From the NCBI GenBank assembly GCA_963789495.1, contig CAWBLP010000004.1, positions 372,001 through 436,000 on the forward strand: 64,000 nt of DNA, read 5' to 3'. This document shows positions 43,384 through 52,501 of this stretch, piece after piece. The notes below the pieces were generated by a model. It had not been told where the DNA came from. It worked only from the letters and a program-made list of their open reading frames with translations, and did not search any database. Position 1 is the stretch's first letter. Each line of letters opens with the position of its first letter. Origin of the DNA: CAWBLP01 sp963789495 (GTDB taxonomy: Bacteria; Pseudomonadota; Alphaproteobacteria; Acetobacterales; Acetobacteraceae). The position numbers were made by a program, and so were the translations under genes.

Positions 43384-44129
43384 GCTGTCTCCTGTTCCGT
43401 GGTGGTTCCATCGGTTCCGCTGCGTTCCGCCGGGTACAATGCGAAGCGATCGCCCAGCCCGTCATGCAGTGCCACCATGCGCGCCCGCCAGGCACGAACC
43501 GCCGGCAAGGCGTCCGGGTCGGCCAGCAGGTCGCGCGGGCTGCCGACACGCGCCCATTGGAACACCGAGAACGCGGCGTAATCCACATAGGCCGGCGCTG
43601 CCCCGGCGAGAAATGCCTGCTCTGACAACGTGCTTTCCAGCGGTGCACAGGCCGCGATGAAATCGGGCAGCAGTCGGTCTCGATCGGCACCGTATTGTTC
43701 CAGCGTAGTGCCGAATCGCGCCTCACGCGAGCGGCGGTAATACGCGCGGTCCTCAGGCTCCAGGCACCAGACGAAATCCGGCGCGATCAGGCGTCGCACC
43801 GACAGCGCCAGCGCGGTATCGACCCAGTGGTTCACCAGGCGGGCGGTGCCGCTCCCGATGGTCCCGCCGAACAAGGTCGGCCGATCGGGGAAATGTTCCT
43901 CCAGATGGCAGGCGATGGCCCAGCTATCGTGCACCACCTGCCCATCATGCTGGATGATCGGCACCATGTCCTGGCCGCTGAGCGCACGGATGCGGTCGAC
44001 ATCGGCGAAGCGCGTCGGGACCACCTCCGTGCCCAGCCCCTTATGAGCCAGCGCATAGCGGATGCGCCAGGAGAACGGGCTGATGCGGCGCCCATCCAGA
44101 CCGACCCGTTCATGGAAGATCAGGCTCAT
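43380..44129 (-). CDS. Glutathione S-transferase family protein
   Basis: A 249-residue two-domain protein. The N-terminal thioredoxin fold shows RISPFSWRIRYALAHKGLG and the glutathione-binding MVPIIQHDGQVVHDSWAIA. The C-terminal helical domain has FLAGAAPAYVDYAAFSVFQWA. Within this operon it may conjugate or isomerise a catabolic intermediate, as zeta-class or beta-etherase-like enzymes do. The S in SPFSWR is a candidate glutathione-activating residue. It overlaps the downstream dehydrogenase gene by four bases. Confidence 0.88.
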   Translation of the reverse strand: MSLIFHERVGLDGRRISPFSWRIRYALAHKGLGTEVVPTRFADVDRIRALSGQDMVPIIQHDGQVVHDSWAIACHLEEHFPDRPTLFGGTIGSGTARLVNHWVDTALALSVRRLIAPDFVWCLEPEDRAYYRRSREARFGTTLEQYGADRDRLLPDFIAACAPLESTLSEQAFLAGAAPAYVDYAAFSVFQWARVGSPRDLLADPDALPAVRAWRARMVALHDGLGDRFALYPAERSGTDGTTTEQETA

Positions 44130-44148
44130 TGTTTTGCCTATTGGTTGC

Positions 44149-45840
44149 TCATGCGCCGGGCGGCAGCCACGGTTCCGGGGCGCGGCAATCGATGTCGGTG
44201 GCGACGTCGACTACCACCGTTTCGTCCGACGCCAGCGCCCGTTGCAGTGCCGGTCCGAGTTCCGCCGGCTGCTCCACGCGAATGCCTTGCAGGCCGAACA
44301 TGCGCGCCACGTCGGCAAAGTTGGTGGGACCGAAGCGCACCAGCTCGCGCACGTCGCCGGGCTTGTTGCCTTGCTGACGCTGGATGTTTGGCCAGCCCTG
44401 GCCGAATCCGGAGTTGTTGTTGACCACCAGCACCACGGCGATGCCACGGCGGCGCGCGGTCTCCAGCTCGGTGAGGTGGTAATAGATCGCGCCGTCACCC
44501 GACCAGCAGATCACTTTCCGGTCCGGGGCGGCGCATTTGGCGCCGAGTGCCGCGGGGAAGGACCAGCCGAGCGAGCCGGCGGCGCGGAGATAGGTCTGGC
44601 CGGCGCCGTTCAACTCGATCAGCGTACTGGTCCAGATGCCGGAATATCCGGTGTCGGCGACCAGGATGCCGTCTTCCGGCAGCGCGCGGGTGATCTCGGC
44701 GCAAAGCCGATCCGGGTAGATCGGCACCGAATTGTTGGCGAGCAGCGGCGCGCGGGATTGCCGCCAGGCTGCGACGATGCCGGCGGCGCGGTCGGCGAAT
44801 GCCGTGTCGCGGGTGGATTTGCGAAGTGCCACCAGCAACTTTGCCAGCGTCGCCTTCGGGTCGCCCATCAGGCCCAGCGTGTTGGAATAAGTGCGGCCCA
44901 GCTCCAACGGGTCGATGTCGATCTGCACGCACGGCGTGTCGACCGCGGGAATCCGCCAGGTATGCGTCACCTGATCGCCAGTGTGACACCCAATGAAGAA
45001 CACCAGCTCGGCCTCATGCACGATCTGATTGGTCGGCGGCGCGCCATAGTTTCCGGCGCAACCAATCGACAGCCGATGCTGCGTCGGGATGATGCCGCGC
45101 GCGCCGAGTGAGGTGGCGACCGGTGCGGCGAGTGCTTCGGCGACCGCCAGCACTTCCTTGCCGGCATCGGACGCAGTGGCGCCGGCGCCGGCGACGATCA
45201 CGATGCGCTTTGCCGCGCGCAGCCTGGCGGCAGCGCGCTCGATCTCGTCATCCGCCGCAGCCGGCCGATACGGCGGCATGCGCAACTGCATCGCAGGATC
45301 GGCGATGGGCGGCTCGCTGATCGTTCCGCTCTCGATGATCTCACCCTGCAGCCCGTTGATGTCGAGATGCGCCGGACGCGGCGAGCCGGTCATGGTTTCC
45401 CGCCAGGCCTGGCGCAGCAGGCGAGGCAGGTCGGGCGTGGCATCCACCTCGGCGGAGAACTTGGTCACCGCCGAGAACATCGGGTGATGCGGAATCTCCT
45501 GATAGGCATTGCGATGTTGATGGGCCGGCGGTTTGCGGCCGGTGATGGCGATGACCGGGCTGCGGCCCAGCCATGCGTCCTGCAGGCCAGCGGCAAGGTT
45601 GGCGGCGCCGACCGATTGCGCGACGCAGATTCCGGGGCGGCCGGCGATGCGCGCGTAGCCGTCCGCCATGTAGGCGACCGCTTTCTCGCTGTGACCGAGC
45701 ACGCGCTGTACGCCGAGCGTTCCGAGTTCGATCAGCGTGCGGCGGATGACGGCGTCGATGAAGAAGACGTGGGTGGTGCCGTTGGCAGCGAGGCTCCGTG
45801 CCAGCCACTCGGCGCCGGTATGTTGTTCCGCTGCGCTCAT
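44149..45840 (-). CDS. Thiamine diphosphate-dependent enzyme (acetolactate synthase-like)
   Basis: A 563-residue ThDP enzyme of the decarboxylase/carboligase superfamily. The N-terminal domain carries the cofactor-activating Glu in VLGHSEKAVAYMADGYARI. The central domain has VIVAGAGATASDAGKEVL. The C-terminal domain has the ThDP/metal motif WSGDGAIYYHLTELETAR...VVLVVNNNSGFGQ. No regulatory subunit gene is adjacent and the FAD-binding features of true acetolactate synthase are weak, so a benzoylformate-, oxalyl-CoA- or 2-hydroxyacyl-CoA lyase-type role is possible. The start ATG at 45840 overlaps the hydratase stop by four bases. Confidence 0.88.
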   Translation of the reverse strand: MSAAEQHTGAEWLARSLAANGTTHVFFIDAVIRRTLIELGTLGVQRVLGHSEKAVAYMADGYARIAGRPGICVAQSVGAANLAAGLQDAWLGRSPVIAITGRKPPAHQHRNAYQEIPHHPMFSAVTKFSAEVDATPDLPRLLRQAWRETMTGSPRPAHLDINGLQGEIIESGTISEPPIADPAMQLRMPPYRPAAADDEIERAAARLRAAKRIVIVAGAGATASDAGKEVLAVAEALAAPVATSLGARGIIPTQHRLSIGCAGNYGAPPTNQIVHEAELVFFIGCHTGDQVTHTWRIPAVDTPCVQIDIDPLELGRTYSNTLGLMGDPKATLAKLLVALRKSTRDTAFADRAAGIVAAWRQSRAPLLANNSVPIYPDRLCAEITRALPEDGILVADTGYSGIWTSTLIELNGAGQTYLRAAGSLGWSFPAALGAKCAAPDRKVICWSGDGAIYYHLTELETARRRGIAVVLVVNNNSGFGQGWPNIQRQQGNKPGDVRELVRFGPTNFADVARMFGLQGIRVEQPAELGPALQRALASDETVVVDVATDIDCRAPEPWLPPGA

Positions 45841-46631
45841 GCGGGTTTCCTCCGATCCGTGGCGGCCAGCTTACGCTGCCGCATCTGATCCAGAAACCCG
45901 GCCATCATCCGGCGCGGCTCGTCGCTTTCCCACGAGCCGGCGAAACAGTCGATGCCGCGTTGAATCGCTGCATCCAGCGGCAGCTTCTCCCAGTCGGTGA
46001 TCAGCGCCTTCTGCAGGCGGATCGCGTTGGGGCCACTGGCAAGGATTGAACGGACCAGATGGTCCACGCGGTCATCCAGTTCCGCGACGGGCGTAACGTC
46101 TTCCACCAGGCCCCAACTCAGTGCCTTGCCCGCGTCGATGGTGTCGCCGGTCAGCAGCAATTGCCGCGTGCGACCCCAGCCGATCAGGCCGGGCAGCAAC
46201 GCGGCTTCCACCACCGAGGGCACACCAATTCGCACCTCCGGCATGCCGAACTGCAAGTCATCGCTGGCAACCCGCATGTCGCAGGCGGCGGCGACCTCCA
46301 GCCCGGCGCCGAGGACGAAGCCCTGGATGCGGGCGATCACCGGCACCGGCATGCGGCGGAACACGTCGCAACTGCGATGTACCAGCGTGATGAAGTCTCG
46401 CGCGCTGGCGGAGTCGAGGGTCGCCATTTCGGTGATGTCGGCGCCGCCGATGAAGGCGCGCGTACCTTCGCCGCGCAGGATCACCACCCGCAGGTCCGAA
46501 GCGCGGGCCAGCGTCTCGGCGGCCTCGATCAGCGCGGTCATCACGCGGCGGTTCAGCGTGTTGAGCTTTGCGCCGTTGGCGATGGTCAGCGTTGCGACGC
46601 CGCGCTGGTCTTGCTGTGTGTCCACTGTCAC
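45837..46631 (-). CDS. Enoyl-CoA hydratase/isomerase family protein
   Basis: A 264-residue crotonase and the first gene of the operon. The two oxyanion-hole segments are TRAFIGGADITEMATL and IQGFVLGAGLEVAAACDMR, followed by FGMPEVRIGVPSVVEAALLP, where the catalytic Glu is expected. The GTG at 46631 follows GGGAGGAACCCAC, a strong ribosome-binding site, which makes it the start in preference to an upstream ATG. It is followed without gaps by the ThDP enzyme, transferase and two dehydrogenases. Confidence 0.9.
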   Translation of the reverse strand: MTVDTQQDQRGVATLTIANGAKLNTLNRRVMTALIEAAETLARASDLRVVILRGEGTRAFIGGADITEMATLDSASARDFITLVHRSCDVFRRMPVPVIARIQGFVLGAGLEVAAACDMRVASDDLQFGMPEVRIGVPSVVEAALLPGLIGWGRTRQLLLTGDTIDAGKALSWGLVEDVTPVAELDDRVDHLVRSILASGPNAIRLQKALITDWEKLPLDAAIQRGIDCFAGSWESDEPRRMMAGFLDQMRQRKLAATDRRKPA

Positions 46632-46729
46632 GTGGGTTCCTCCCGAGATTGTGCGGGTCCCTGGCTTGGTCTTCACGCCGGTGACCGCGGCGATGCGACC
46701 GAATGCGCGTGGTCTGCGGGGGGATGATA

Positions 46730-46746
46730 GCCGGGTCAAGCCCGGC
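46730..46746. repeat. Solo REP palindrome
   Basis: GCCGGGTCAAGCCCGGC is the same core as in the two long elements and lies in the divergent gap before the enolase-superfamily gene. Confidence 0.7.
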
Positions 46747-46901
46747 CACGCCCGAGCGCGACGCGGCGCGCGCTGTCCACGTCCAGCCGGCGCCGCTCAT
46801 GCCAGACGGCGACACGCTGCCCGTCCGCTCTGATCCCGCCGCCGCATTCCCTCTCCCGGCAAACCGCCCTACCCTCCGGACAACCAACGCGGAGGAACGT
46901 C

Positions 46902-48104
46902 ATGAAAATCGCCCGCATCGAGGACCTGCATTGCGACGCCGGCTGGCGCACCTTCTCCTTCCTGAAGATCACCACCGATGACGGCATCTCCGGCTGGTCA
47001 GAATACACCGAGGCCGATGGCAGCCGCGGCCTGACCGCGGTGATCCACGGCCTGGCGGAACCGCTGATCGGCCAGGACCCGCGGCCGGTGCAGCACATCG
47101 CGTCCAATCTCTGGGTGCGCCAGGTGCAGGCACCCGGCGGCATCAATTCCCGCGCCATCGCCGCCATCGAGAACGCCCTGCTCGACATAAAGGGCAAGGC
47201 GCTCGGCGTCCCCGTCTACGAGTTGTTCGGCGGCCCGGTGCGCACCCGCATCCCGGTCTACTGGTCGCATTGCGGCACCTATCGCGTGCGCAATCACGAG
47301 CTTGTGGGCACGCCGCCACTCCGCAACTACGACGATGTCGCGGCGCTCGGCGCGGAGGTGAAACGGCGCGGCTTCAAGGCGCTGAAGACCAACATCCTGC
47401 CGTTTGACGGCGAGAAGCTGGTCAGCTTCGGCCCCGGCTTCGGCCGCACAAAAGGCTGGCCCGAACTGAACGTGGATCGCACCATTTTGCAGGCGGTGCG
47501 CGACACGCTGGGCGCGTTCCGTGCCGGCGCCGGGCCCGACATGGGGCTGCATCTGGATACCAACTACCATTTCAAGACCGAGGGCTATCTCCAGGTGGCC
47601 AAGGCAGTGGCGCCGTTCGACATGACCTGGTTGGAGATCGACACCTGGGATCCGCAATCGCTGGCACTGATCCGCCGCGCGGCGCCATGCCCGATCGCGT
47701 CACTGGAATCGGTGTGCGGCCGGCGCGCGTTTCGCCCGTTCTTCGACGCCTATGCCGCCGACGTGGCGATCATCGACGTGATCTGGAACGGCTTCCTGGA
47801 ATCGATCAAGATCGCCTCAATGGCGGACGCGTATGAGGTGAACTGCGCGCCGCATAATTACTATGGCCATCTCTGTTCGGCGATCAGTGCGCATTTCTGC
47901 GCGGTGGTGCCGAATTTCCGTGTTATGGAAATCGATATCGACAGTGTCGCCTGGCGCGATGAGCTGTTCGTCAACCCGCCGGCGATCGAGAATGGCGAAC
48001 TGGTGCTGCCGACCGGTCCGGGCTGGGGTGTGGAGGTGAACGAGGCCGCCGTGCGGGCCCATCCACCGCGCAGCGGTCAACCGCATTCTGACAAGGGACG
48101 CTGA
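46902..48104 (+). CDS. Mandelate racemase/muconate lactonizing enzyme family protein
   Basis: A 400-residue enolase-superfamily enzyme that abstracts a proton alpha to a carboxylate, typically dehydrating a sugar acid. The capping domain starts MKIARIEDLHCDAGWRTFSF. In the barrel, GFKALKTNIL supplies the K-x-K-like base. The metal ligands fall at LHLDTNYHF (Asp), MTWLEIDTWD (Glu) and ASLESVCG (Glu). The C-terminal base region is NCAPHNYYGHL. It resembles galactonate/mannonate-type dehydratases. The next gene begins within four bases, so the two are co-transcribed. The start at 46902 follows GCGGAGGAACGTC. Confidence 0.88.
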   Translation: MKIARIEDLHCDAGWRTFSFLKITTDDGISGWSEYTEADGSRGLTAVIHGLAEPLIGQDPRPVQHIASNLWVRQVQAPGGINSRAIAAIENALLDIKGKALGVPVYELFGGPVRTRIPVYWSHCGTYRVRNHELVGTPPLRNYDDVAALGAEVKRRGFKALKTNILPFDGEKLVSFGPGFGRTKGWPELNVDRTILQAVRDTLGAFRAGAGPDMGLHLDTNYHFKTEGYLQVAKAVAPFDMTWLEIDTWDPQSLALIRRAAPCPIASLESVCGRRAFRPFFDAYAADVAIIDVIWNGFLESIKIASMADAYEVNCAPHNYYGHLCSAISAHFCAVVPNFRVMEIDIDSVAWRDELFVNPPAIENGELVLPTGPGWGVEVNEAAVRAHPPRSGQPHSDKGR

Positions 48105-48107
48105 TTG

Positions 48108-49097
48108 GTGACTGATACCAGGTTCGACATTCTCGGCATCGGCAATGCCATCGTCGATGTCGTCGCGCGGGCGGAGGACTCGTTCCTGTCGCGCCACGAC
48201 ATGCATAAGGGCGCGATGATTCTGGTCGATGCGGCGGCGGCCGAGGCGATCTACGACGCCATGCCGCCGGGCGAGGAAAGCAGCGGCGGTTCGGCCGGCA
48301 ACACCTGCGCCGTCGCAGCCGCGTTGGGCGCGCGCGTCGCCTATTTCGGCAAGGTGGCCGACGACCAGCTGGGTGCGGTGTTCCGCCACGACATGCGGGC
48401 GATCGGCGTGCATTTCCCGTCCACCCCGCTGATGGGTGGCGCGCCCACCGCGCGTTGCCTGATTCTGGTCACGCCGGACGGGCAGCGCACGATGAACACG
48501 TTCCTGGGTGCCTGCGTGACGCTGGACGAGTCGGATGTCGACGAGTCGCTGATCGCCGCGGCGCAGGTCATCTACCTGGAAGGCTATCTGTTCGATCCGC
48601 CGGCCGCGCAGGCGGCGTTCCGCAAGGCGGCCGCGGCCGCGCATGCCGCAGGCCGGCAGGTGGCGCTGTCACTGTCCGATGCCTTCTGTGTGGATCGCCA
48701 CCGTACCGCGTTCCGCGAACTGGTGGCCGGGCATGTGGACATCCTGTTCGCCAACGAGGCAGAGATCACCTCGCTGTATGAGGAGAACACGTTCGACGGC
48801 GCGATGGCAGCGGCGCGCCGCGACGTGGCGCTGGCGGCGCTGACCCGGTCGGAAGCCGGCAGCGTGATCCTGCGCGGCAGCGAGACGGTGGAGATTGCGG
48901 CCGAACCCACCCGTGTGGTGGACACCACCGGTGCGGGCGACGCCTATGCGGCAGGATTCCTGGCCGGGCTGACCTCGGGCAAGCCGCTGCCGATCTGCGG
49001 CCGGATGGGCAGCATCGCCGCGGCCGAAGTGATCAGCCATTACGGCGCGCGGCCGGAATCCGATCTGAAGCGGCTGGTGGCGGCCGCGCTCGGGTAG
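48108..49097 (+). CDS. PfkB-family sugar kinase (adenosine kinase-like)
   Basis: A 329-residue ribokinase-fold kinase. The N-terminal FDILGIGNAIVDVVARAED, the substrate lid SSGGSAGNTCAVAAALGAR and ARVAYFGKVADDQLGAVF are typical. The C-terminal catalytic signature is VVDTTGAGDAYAAGFLAG with the base Asp. The closest named group is alphaproteobacterial adenosine kinase, which makes AMP from adenosine, but the enolase-superfamily partner would also fit a 2-keto-3-deoxy sugar acid kinase. The GTG at 48108 follows AAGGGACGCTGATTG; a TTG directly before it is the alternative. Confidence 0.85.
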   Translation: MTDTRFDILGIGNAIVDVVARAEDSFLSRHDMHKGAMILVDAAAAEAIYDAMPPGEESSGGSAGNTCAVAAALGARVAYFGKVADDQLGAVFRHDMRAIGVHFPSTPLMGGAPTARCLILVTPDGQRTMNTFLGACVTLDESDVDESLIAAAQVIYLEGYLFDPPAAQAAFRKAAAAAHAAGRQVALSLSDAFCVDRHRTAFRELVAGHVDILFANEAEITSLYEENTFDGAMAAARRDVALAALTRSEAGSVILRGSETVEIAAEPTRVVDTTGAGDAYAAGFLAGLTSGKPLPICGRMGSIAAAEVISHYGARPESDLKRLVAAALG

Positions 49098-49296
49098 CCG
49101 CCGCTGTCACGCCCGTCAGACCGAGGAGATCGGCATCCACGACACGGTCCGTCAGCCGACCGAGGTGGTCATCCACGGCGTCTCGGCGTTGTCCCAACAA
49201 TTCGTGGACGCAGGCGCAACGCCCCCGACGCTTGCTGCCTCCCACCACCAATGCGGATCCCTGGCATCCGGCCGGGGAGTTGCGCCGCGCCGACGC

Positions 49297-50325
49297 CTAT
49301 TCGGCCGCGGCTGCCGTCTCCCCCAACCGGACGCCCCGCACGGCGTATTCCGCGGCGACCTTGATCGCCTCGATCATGCTGACCGCGCTCGCCTTGCCGG
49401 TGCCGGCGATATCGAATGCAGTGCCATGATCCACGCTGGTGCGCAGGATCGGCAGGCCGAGCGTGACGCTGACGGTCTTCTCGAAGTCGAGCATCTTGGC
49501 GGCGATATGGCCCTGGTCGTGATACAGCGACAGCACCGCGTCGTAGCGGCCGAGCTTGGCCATGTGAAACACCGAATCGGCCGGCACCGGACCGCTGACC
49601 TGCATGCCGCGCGCGCGCATGGTGGCGATCGCCGGTTTGATCGCGTCGATCTCCTCGCGACCGAACAGCCCGTCCTCGCCGCCATGCGGGTTGAGCGCAG
49701 CGACCGCCAGATGCGGCCGGTCCAGCCCGAGCTGGTGCAGCGCCTTGACGCATTTGTCTATGCCGGCCTCCACCCGGTCGCGGGTGATCTGGCGACAGGC
49801 CTCGATCAGCGACAGATGCCGGGTCAGGAAGAAGATCTTCAACCCGCTGATGGTGAACATCGTCATTTCTTCACGGGCGCCGGTATGTTCGGCGAACATC
49901 TCGGTGTGGCCGATGAACGGGATCTTCGCCGCCTTCAGCAATTCCTTGTTGATCGGCGTGGTGGCGACGCCGTCCACCCGGCCCGCCATGGCCAGCTCGA
50001 TCGAGGTGCGGATCGCCGCATAGGCCGCCTCCCCGCCAAGCGCCTGCACTTCTCCGGTCTGCAGCACCGCGGGATCGGCGGTTTCTTGGTTCAGCACATC
50101 GATCGTGCCAGGCTGGTCGGCGATCGCCTCCGGACCGGCGATCTGGTGCAGAGACGCGGACAGGCCGCAGACCTGCAAGGCGCGCTGCAGCACGCGGAGA
50201 TCGCCGATGATGAAGCTGCGCGAGACGGCGCGCACCTCGGGGTCCAGCAGGGCACGGACGGCGATCTCCGGACCGATGCCCGCGGGATCGCCCATGGTCA
50301 CGGCCAGCAGTGGCCTTTGCGTCAT
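49297..50325 (-). CDS. pdxA: 4-hydroxythreonine-4-phosphate dehydrogenase PdxA
   Basis: PdxA oxidises 4-phosphohydroxy-L-threonine to 3-amino-2-oxopropyl phosphate for pyridoxine synthesis. The 342-residue protein opens TMGDPAGIGPEIAVRAL. It carries the zinc-binding His residues in PFIGHTEMFAEHTGA, SLYHDQGHIAAKML and TSVDHGTAFDIAGTG. ATTPINKELLKAA and NPHGGEDGLFG are further family blocks. The neighbours are not other pdx genes (no pdxJ or ksgA), so the catabolic PdxA2 type that acts on threonate phosphates remains possible. It is convergent with the kinase gene. Confidence 0.92.
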   Translation of the reverse strand: MTQRPLLAVTMGDPAGIGPEIAVRALLDPEVRAVSRSFIIGDLRVLQRALQVCGLSASLHQIAGPEAIADQPGTIDVLNQETADPAVLQTGEVQALGGEAAYAAIRTSIELAMAGRVDGVATTPINKELLKAAKIPFIGHTEMFAEHTGAREEMTMFTISGLKIFFLTRHLSLIEACRQITRDRVEAGIDKCVKALHQLGLDRPHLAVAALNPHGGEDGLFGREEIDAIKPAIATMRARGMQVSGPVPADSVFHMAKLGRYDAVLSLYHDQGHIAAKMLDFEKTVSVTLGLPILRTSVDHGTAFDIAGTGKASAVSMIEAIKVAAEYAVRGVRLGETAAAAE

Positions 50326-50583
50326 GTCAGGAATCTCCTCACAGCATCGCTTCTATCACGCATAGTGCGCCTTGCCGCACGCGCGCGGCTATTGCAATCG
50401 GTGGTGCGGCAGGCGGCGCGGGTCAATCCCGGGCGCTCCGAAGCGTCGCGAGGCGCTGCCGTGCCGCGGCATTCGTCCCGGCAGCTATACGCGTCGTCTC
50501 GGGGATGGTTCGGCATCGCGGGCAATTCGTGCTTACCTGCACCCACCGCCCGCGCGGCGGGATTCAGGGAAGAGGACTCCAGC

Positions 50584-50907
50584 ATGCTGATCGACCACCG
50601 CACCTACACCGTGCGCCCCGGCACCATGGCCAAGCAGATGGCCCTGTACGAGGAATACGGCCTGAAGCCGCAGAAGCGCCATTTGGGTGAACCGCTGGCC
50701 TATCTGATCACCGAGACCGGCGAGGTGAACACCTACATCCATATCTGGGTCTATAAGGACGCGGCCGACCGCGCGACGCGCCGGGCCGCCATGGCGGCCG
50801 ATCCTGACTGGCAGGTGTTCCTGCAAAAGGGCGCAGAAGCGGGCTACCTGATCGCGCAGCGCAACAATCTGATGAACCCGGCTTCCTTCGCACCGATCAA
50901 TCGGTAA
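50584..50907 (+). CDS. NIPSNAP family protein
   Basis: A 107-residue dimeric alpha/beta-barrel protein. It starts MLIDHRTYTVRPGTMAKQM and includes TYIHIWVYKDAADRATRRAA and DPDWQVFLQKG, the ferredoxin-like pattern of the family. Its biochemical role is not established. The ATG at 50584 follows GGAAGAGGACTCCAGC. A two-domain relative is at 63.2 kb. It diverges from pdxA and is convergent with yggS. Confidence 0.88.
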   Translation: MLIDHRTYTVRPGTMAKQMALYEEYGLKPQKRHLGEPLAYLITETGEVNTYIHIWVYKDAADRATRRAAMAADPDWQVFLQKGAEAGYLIAQRNNLMNPASFAPINR

Positions 50908-51002
50908 TTACCGGCGCAGCTTGCGGTAGCGGGCAAGGCCGCCAAGGTCAGAGGCCTTGTCCGCTACCTGCCGCGCTCTGTCCGGTGCTACCGGCGCGGC
51001 CC

Positions 51003-51677
51003 TCAGCGGCTGCCGAAGATCGCGCTGCCCACCCGCACACAGGTGGCACCACATTCGATCGCCACCTCGAAATCCGCCGACATCCCCATTGAGACCGTGA
51101 CCAGGCCGTGCCGCGCGGCGCGATCCGCCAACCAGGTGAAATGCGGGCGTGGGTCCTGGTCCTGCGGCGGCACGCACATCAGCCCGATGAGCGAGGCGCC
51201 AAACCGTCCCTTGCACTCATCGATGAAGCCGTCCGCATCCGCCCGCCCGATGCCGGACTTCTGCGGCTCGTCACCGACATTGACCTCCACCAGCAGGTCG
51301 GGCGTGCGGCCCTCCTTCGCCGCCGCGACGGCGATCGCCTCGGCCAGACGGGGACGGTCCAGAGTTTCGATCACCTCGGCCAGCTGCACCGCATCCCGTG
51401 CCTTGTTGGTCTGAAGACCGCCGATCAGATGCAGGCTGAACCGGAAATCCGCGCGGAGGGCCGGAAATTTCGCCGCCGCTTCCTGCACCCGATTCTCGCC
51501 GAACACCGTCTGCCCGGCCTGCAGCGCCGCGCGCACCGCCTCGACCGGCTTGGTCTTGGACACCGCGACGAGAGTGACCGACTCTGGCTTGCGGCCGGCT
51601 CGAATCGCGGCTTCGGCCATGCGCTCCCGCACGCGCTGCAGGTTGGCGGCAATGTCGGCGGTCAGAGTGGCGCTCAT
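51003..51677 (-). CDS. YggS-family pyridoxal phosphate homeostasis protein
   Basis: A 224-residue single-domain PLP-binding protein with an alanine racemase-like barrel that buffers intracellular PLP. The PLP Lys is in TLVAVSKTKPVEAVR, and GENRVQEAAAKFPAL, LHLIGGLQTNKARDA, VEVNVGDEPQKSGI and SMGMSADFEVAIECGAT are the standard blocks. The common IGPLQ/HFIGxLQ-type segment is typical here. The start at 51677 is supported by GAGGTGACATC. The gene diverges from the ThiE-like gene across 110 bp. Confidence 0.93.
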   Translation of the reverse strand: MSATLTADIAANLQRVRERMAEAAIRAGRKPESVTLVAVSKTKPVEAVRAALQAGQTVFGENRVQEAAAKFPALRADFRFSLHLIGGLQTNKARDAVQLAEVIETLDRPRLAEAIAVAAAKEGRTPDLLVEVNVGDEPQKSGIGRADADGFIDECKGRFGASLIGLMCVPPQDQDPRPHFTWLADRAARHGLVTVSMGMSADFEVAIECGATCVRVGSAIFGSR

Positions 51678-51787
51678 GATGTCACCTCGCGTCGCGGTCA
51701 GCGGGGCGGACGCCGCCGTCGAACCCTTGCGCCTGCCCATGCAACGCCGTCAGGTATCAGCAATTCGGGATCAGGTTAAGGCAGGGA

Positions 51788-52399
51788 ATGATCGATCCGC
51801 GGCTGCTGGGCTGGGCGCAGGCGGCGGTCCGGCGCAACCGGTCGGGCCGGCGCATCCCGCCGATCTGGCTGTTCACCGATGCCGGCAGGTTGCCTGATCC
51901 CCGCCCCGCGGTGGCGCGGCTGCCGCCGGGCCTGGCCGGCGTGGTGCTGCGCCATGACGGGGTGGCGGACCGAGCGGCGCTGGGGCGTGACCTCGCAAGG
52001 CTCTGTCGCATCCGCCGGCTGAGTCTGGTCGTCGCGGGCGACGTGCGTCTGGCGGCGGCGCTGCGGGCTGGCGTCCATCTACGTGGCGGCCGTTGGCCTG
52101 GTCCGCTCCGAGCCGCTGGCTTCCTCACCAGTTCGGCCCACAGCCTGCCCGATCTGCGACGCGCCCGACGCGCCGGCGCTACGCTTGTGTTCCTGTCGCC
52201 GCTGTTTCCGACGGCGAGCCATCCGGGTGCGCCGACCTTGGGGCCGGCACGCTGGGTTCGCCTGGCGAGGGCCGGCGGTTTGCCAGTTGCCGCATTGGGC
52301 GGGATAACGCCGGCGCGGCTGAACCGCCTGCCTCGGGGGGTGTGTCGTGCCGTCGGTGCGATCGGCGCCCTGGCGGCACCAGGCGCGCCGAACCGTTGA
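51788..52399 (+). CDS. ThiE/TenI-like thiamine phosphate synthase superfamily protein
   Basis: A 203-residue TIM-barrel protein of the thiamine-phosphate synthase/TenI family. IWLFTDAGRLPDPRP aligns with the usual first strand, FLTSSAHSLPDLRRARRAGA with the SxHxxxE-like segment, FLSPLFPTASHPGAPTLG with the pyrophosphate-binding S-P-x-F-x-T block, and LPVAALGGITPARL with the C-terminal phosphate site. It lacks the strong N-D and V-H-L-G-Q motifs of true ThiE (here GVHLRGGRW), so it may be TenI-like or inactive. It stands alone before the S49 peptidase gene. Confidence 0.75.
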   Translation: MIDPRLLGWAQAAVRRNRSGRRIPPIWLFTDAGRLPDPRPAVARLPPGLAGVVLRHDGVADRAALGRDLARLCRIRRLSLVVAGDVRLAAALRAGVHLRGGRWPGPLRAAGFLTSSAHSLPDLRRARRAGATLVFLSPLFPTASHPGAPTLGPARWVRLARAGGLPVAALGGITPARLNRLPRGVCRAVGAIGALAAPGAPNR

Positions 52400-52501
52400 A
52401 CCGGAGATGCCCGGGCCGGTCGTGCCGGCGGGTGTTCCGTGGCCTCGACCCCATATGACGATCTCGGAGCGCTGCACCGCGCAACACGAGCGGAGACCTG
52501 A

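Noticed and set aside
41673..46631. Fatty acid beta-oxidation operon
   Set aside because: No acyl-CoA dehydrogenase, ligase or thiolase is present, and the ThDP enzyme and GST do not belong to that pathway.
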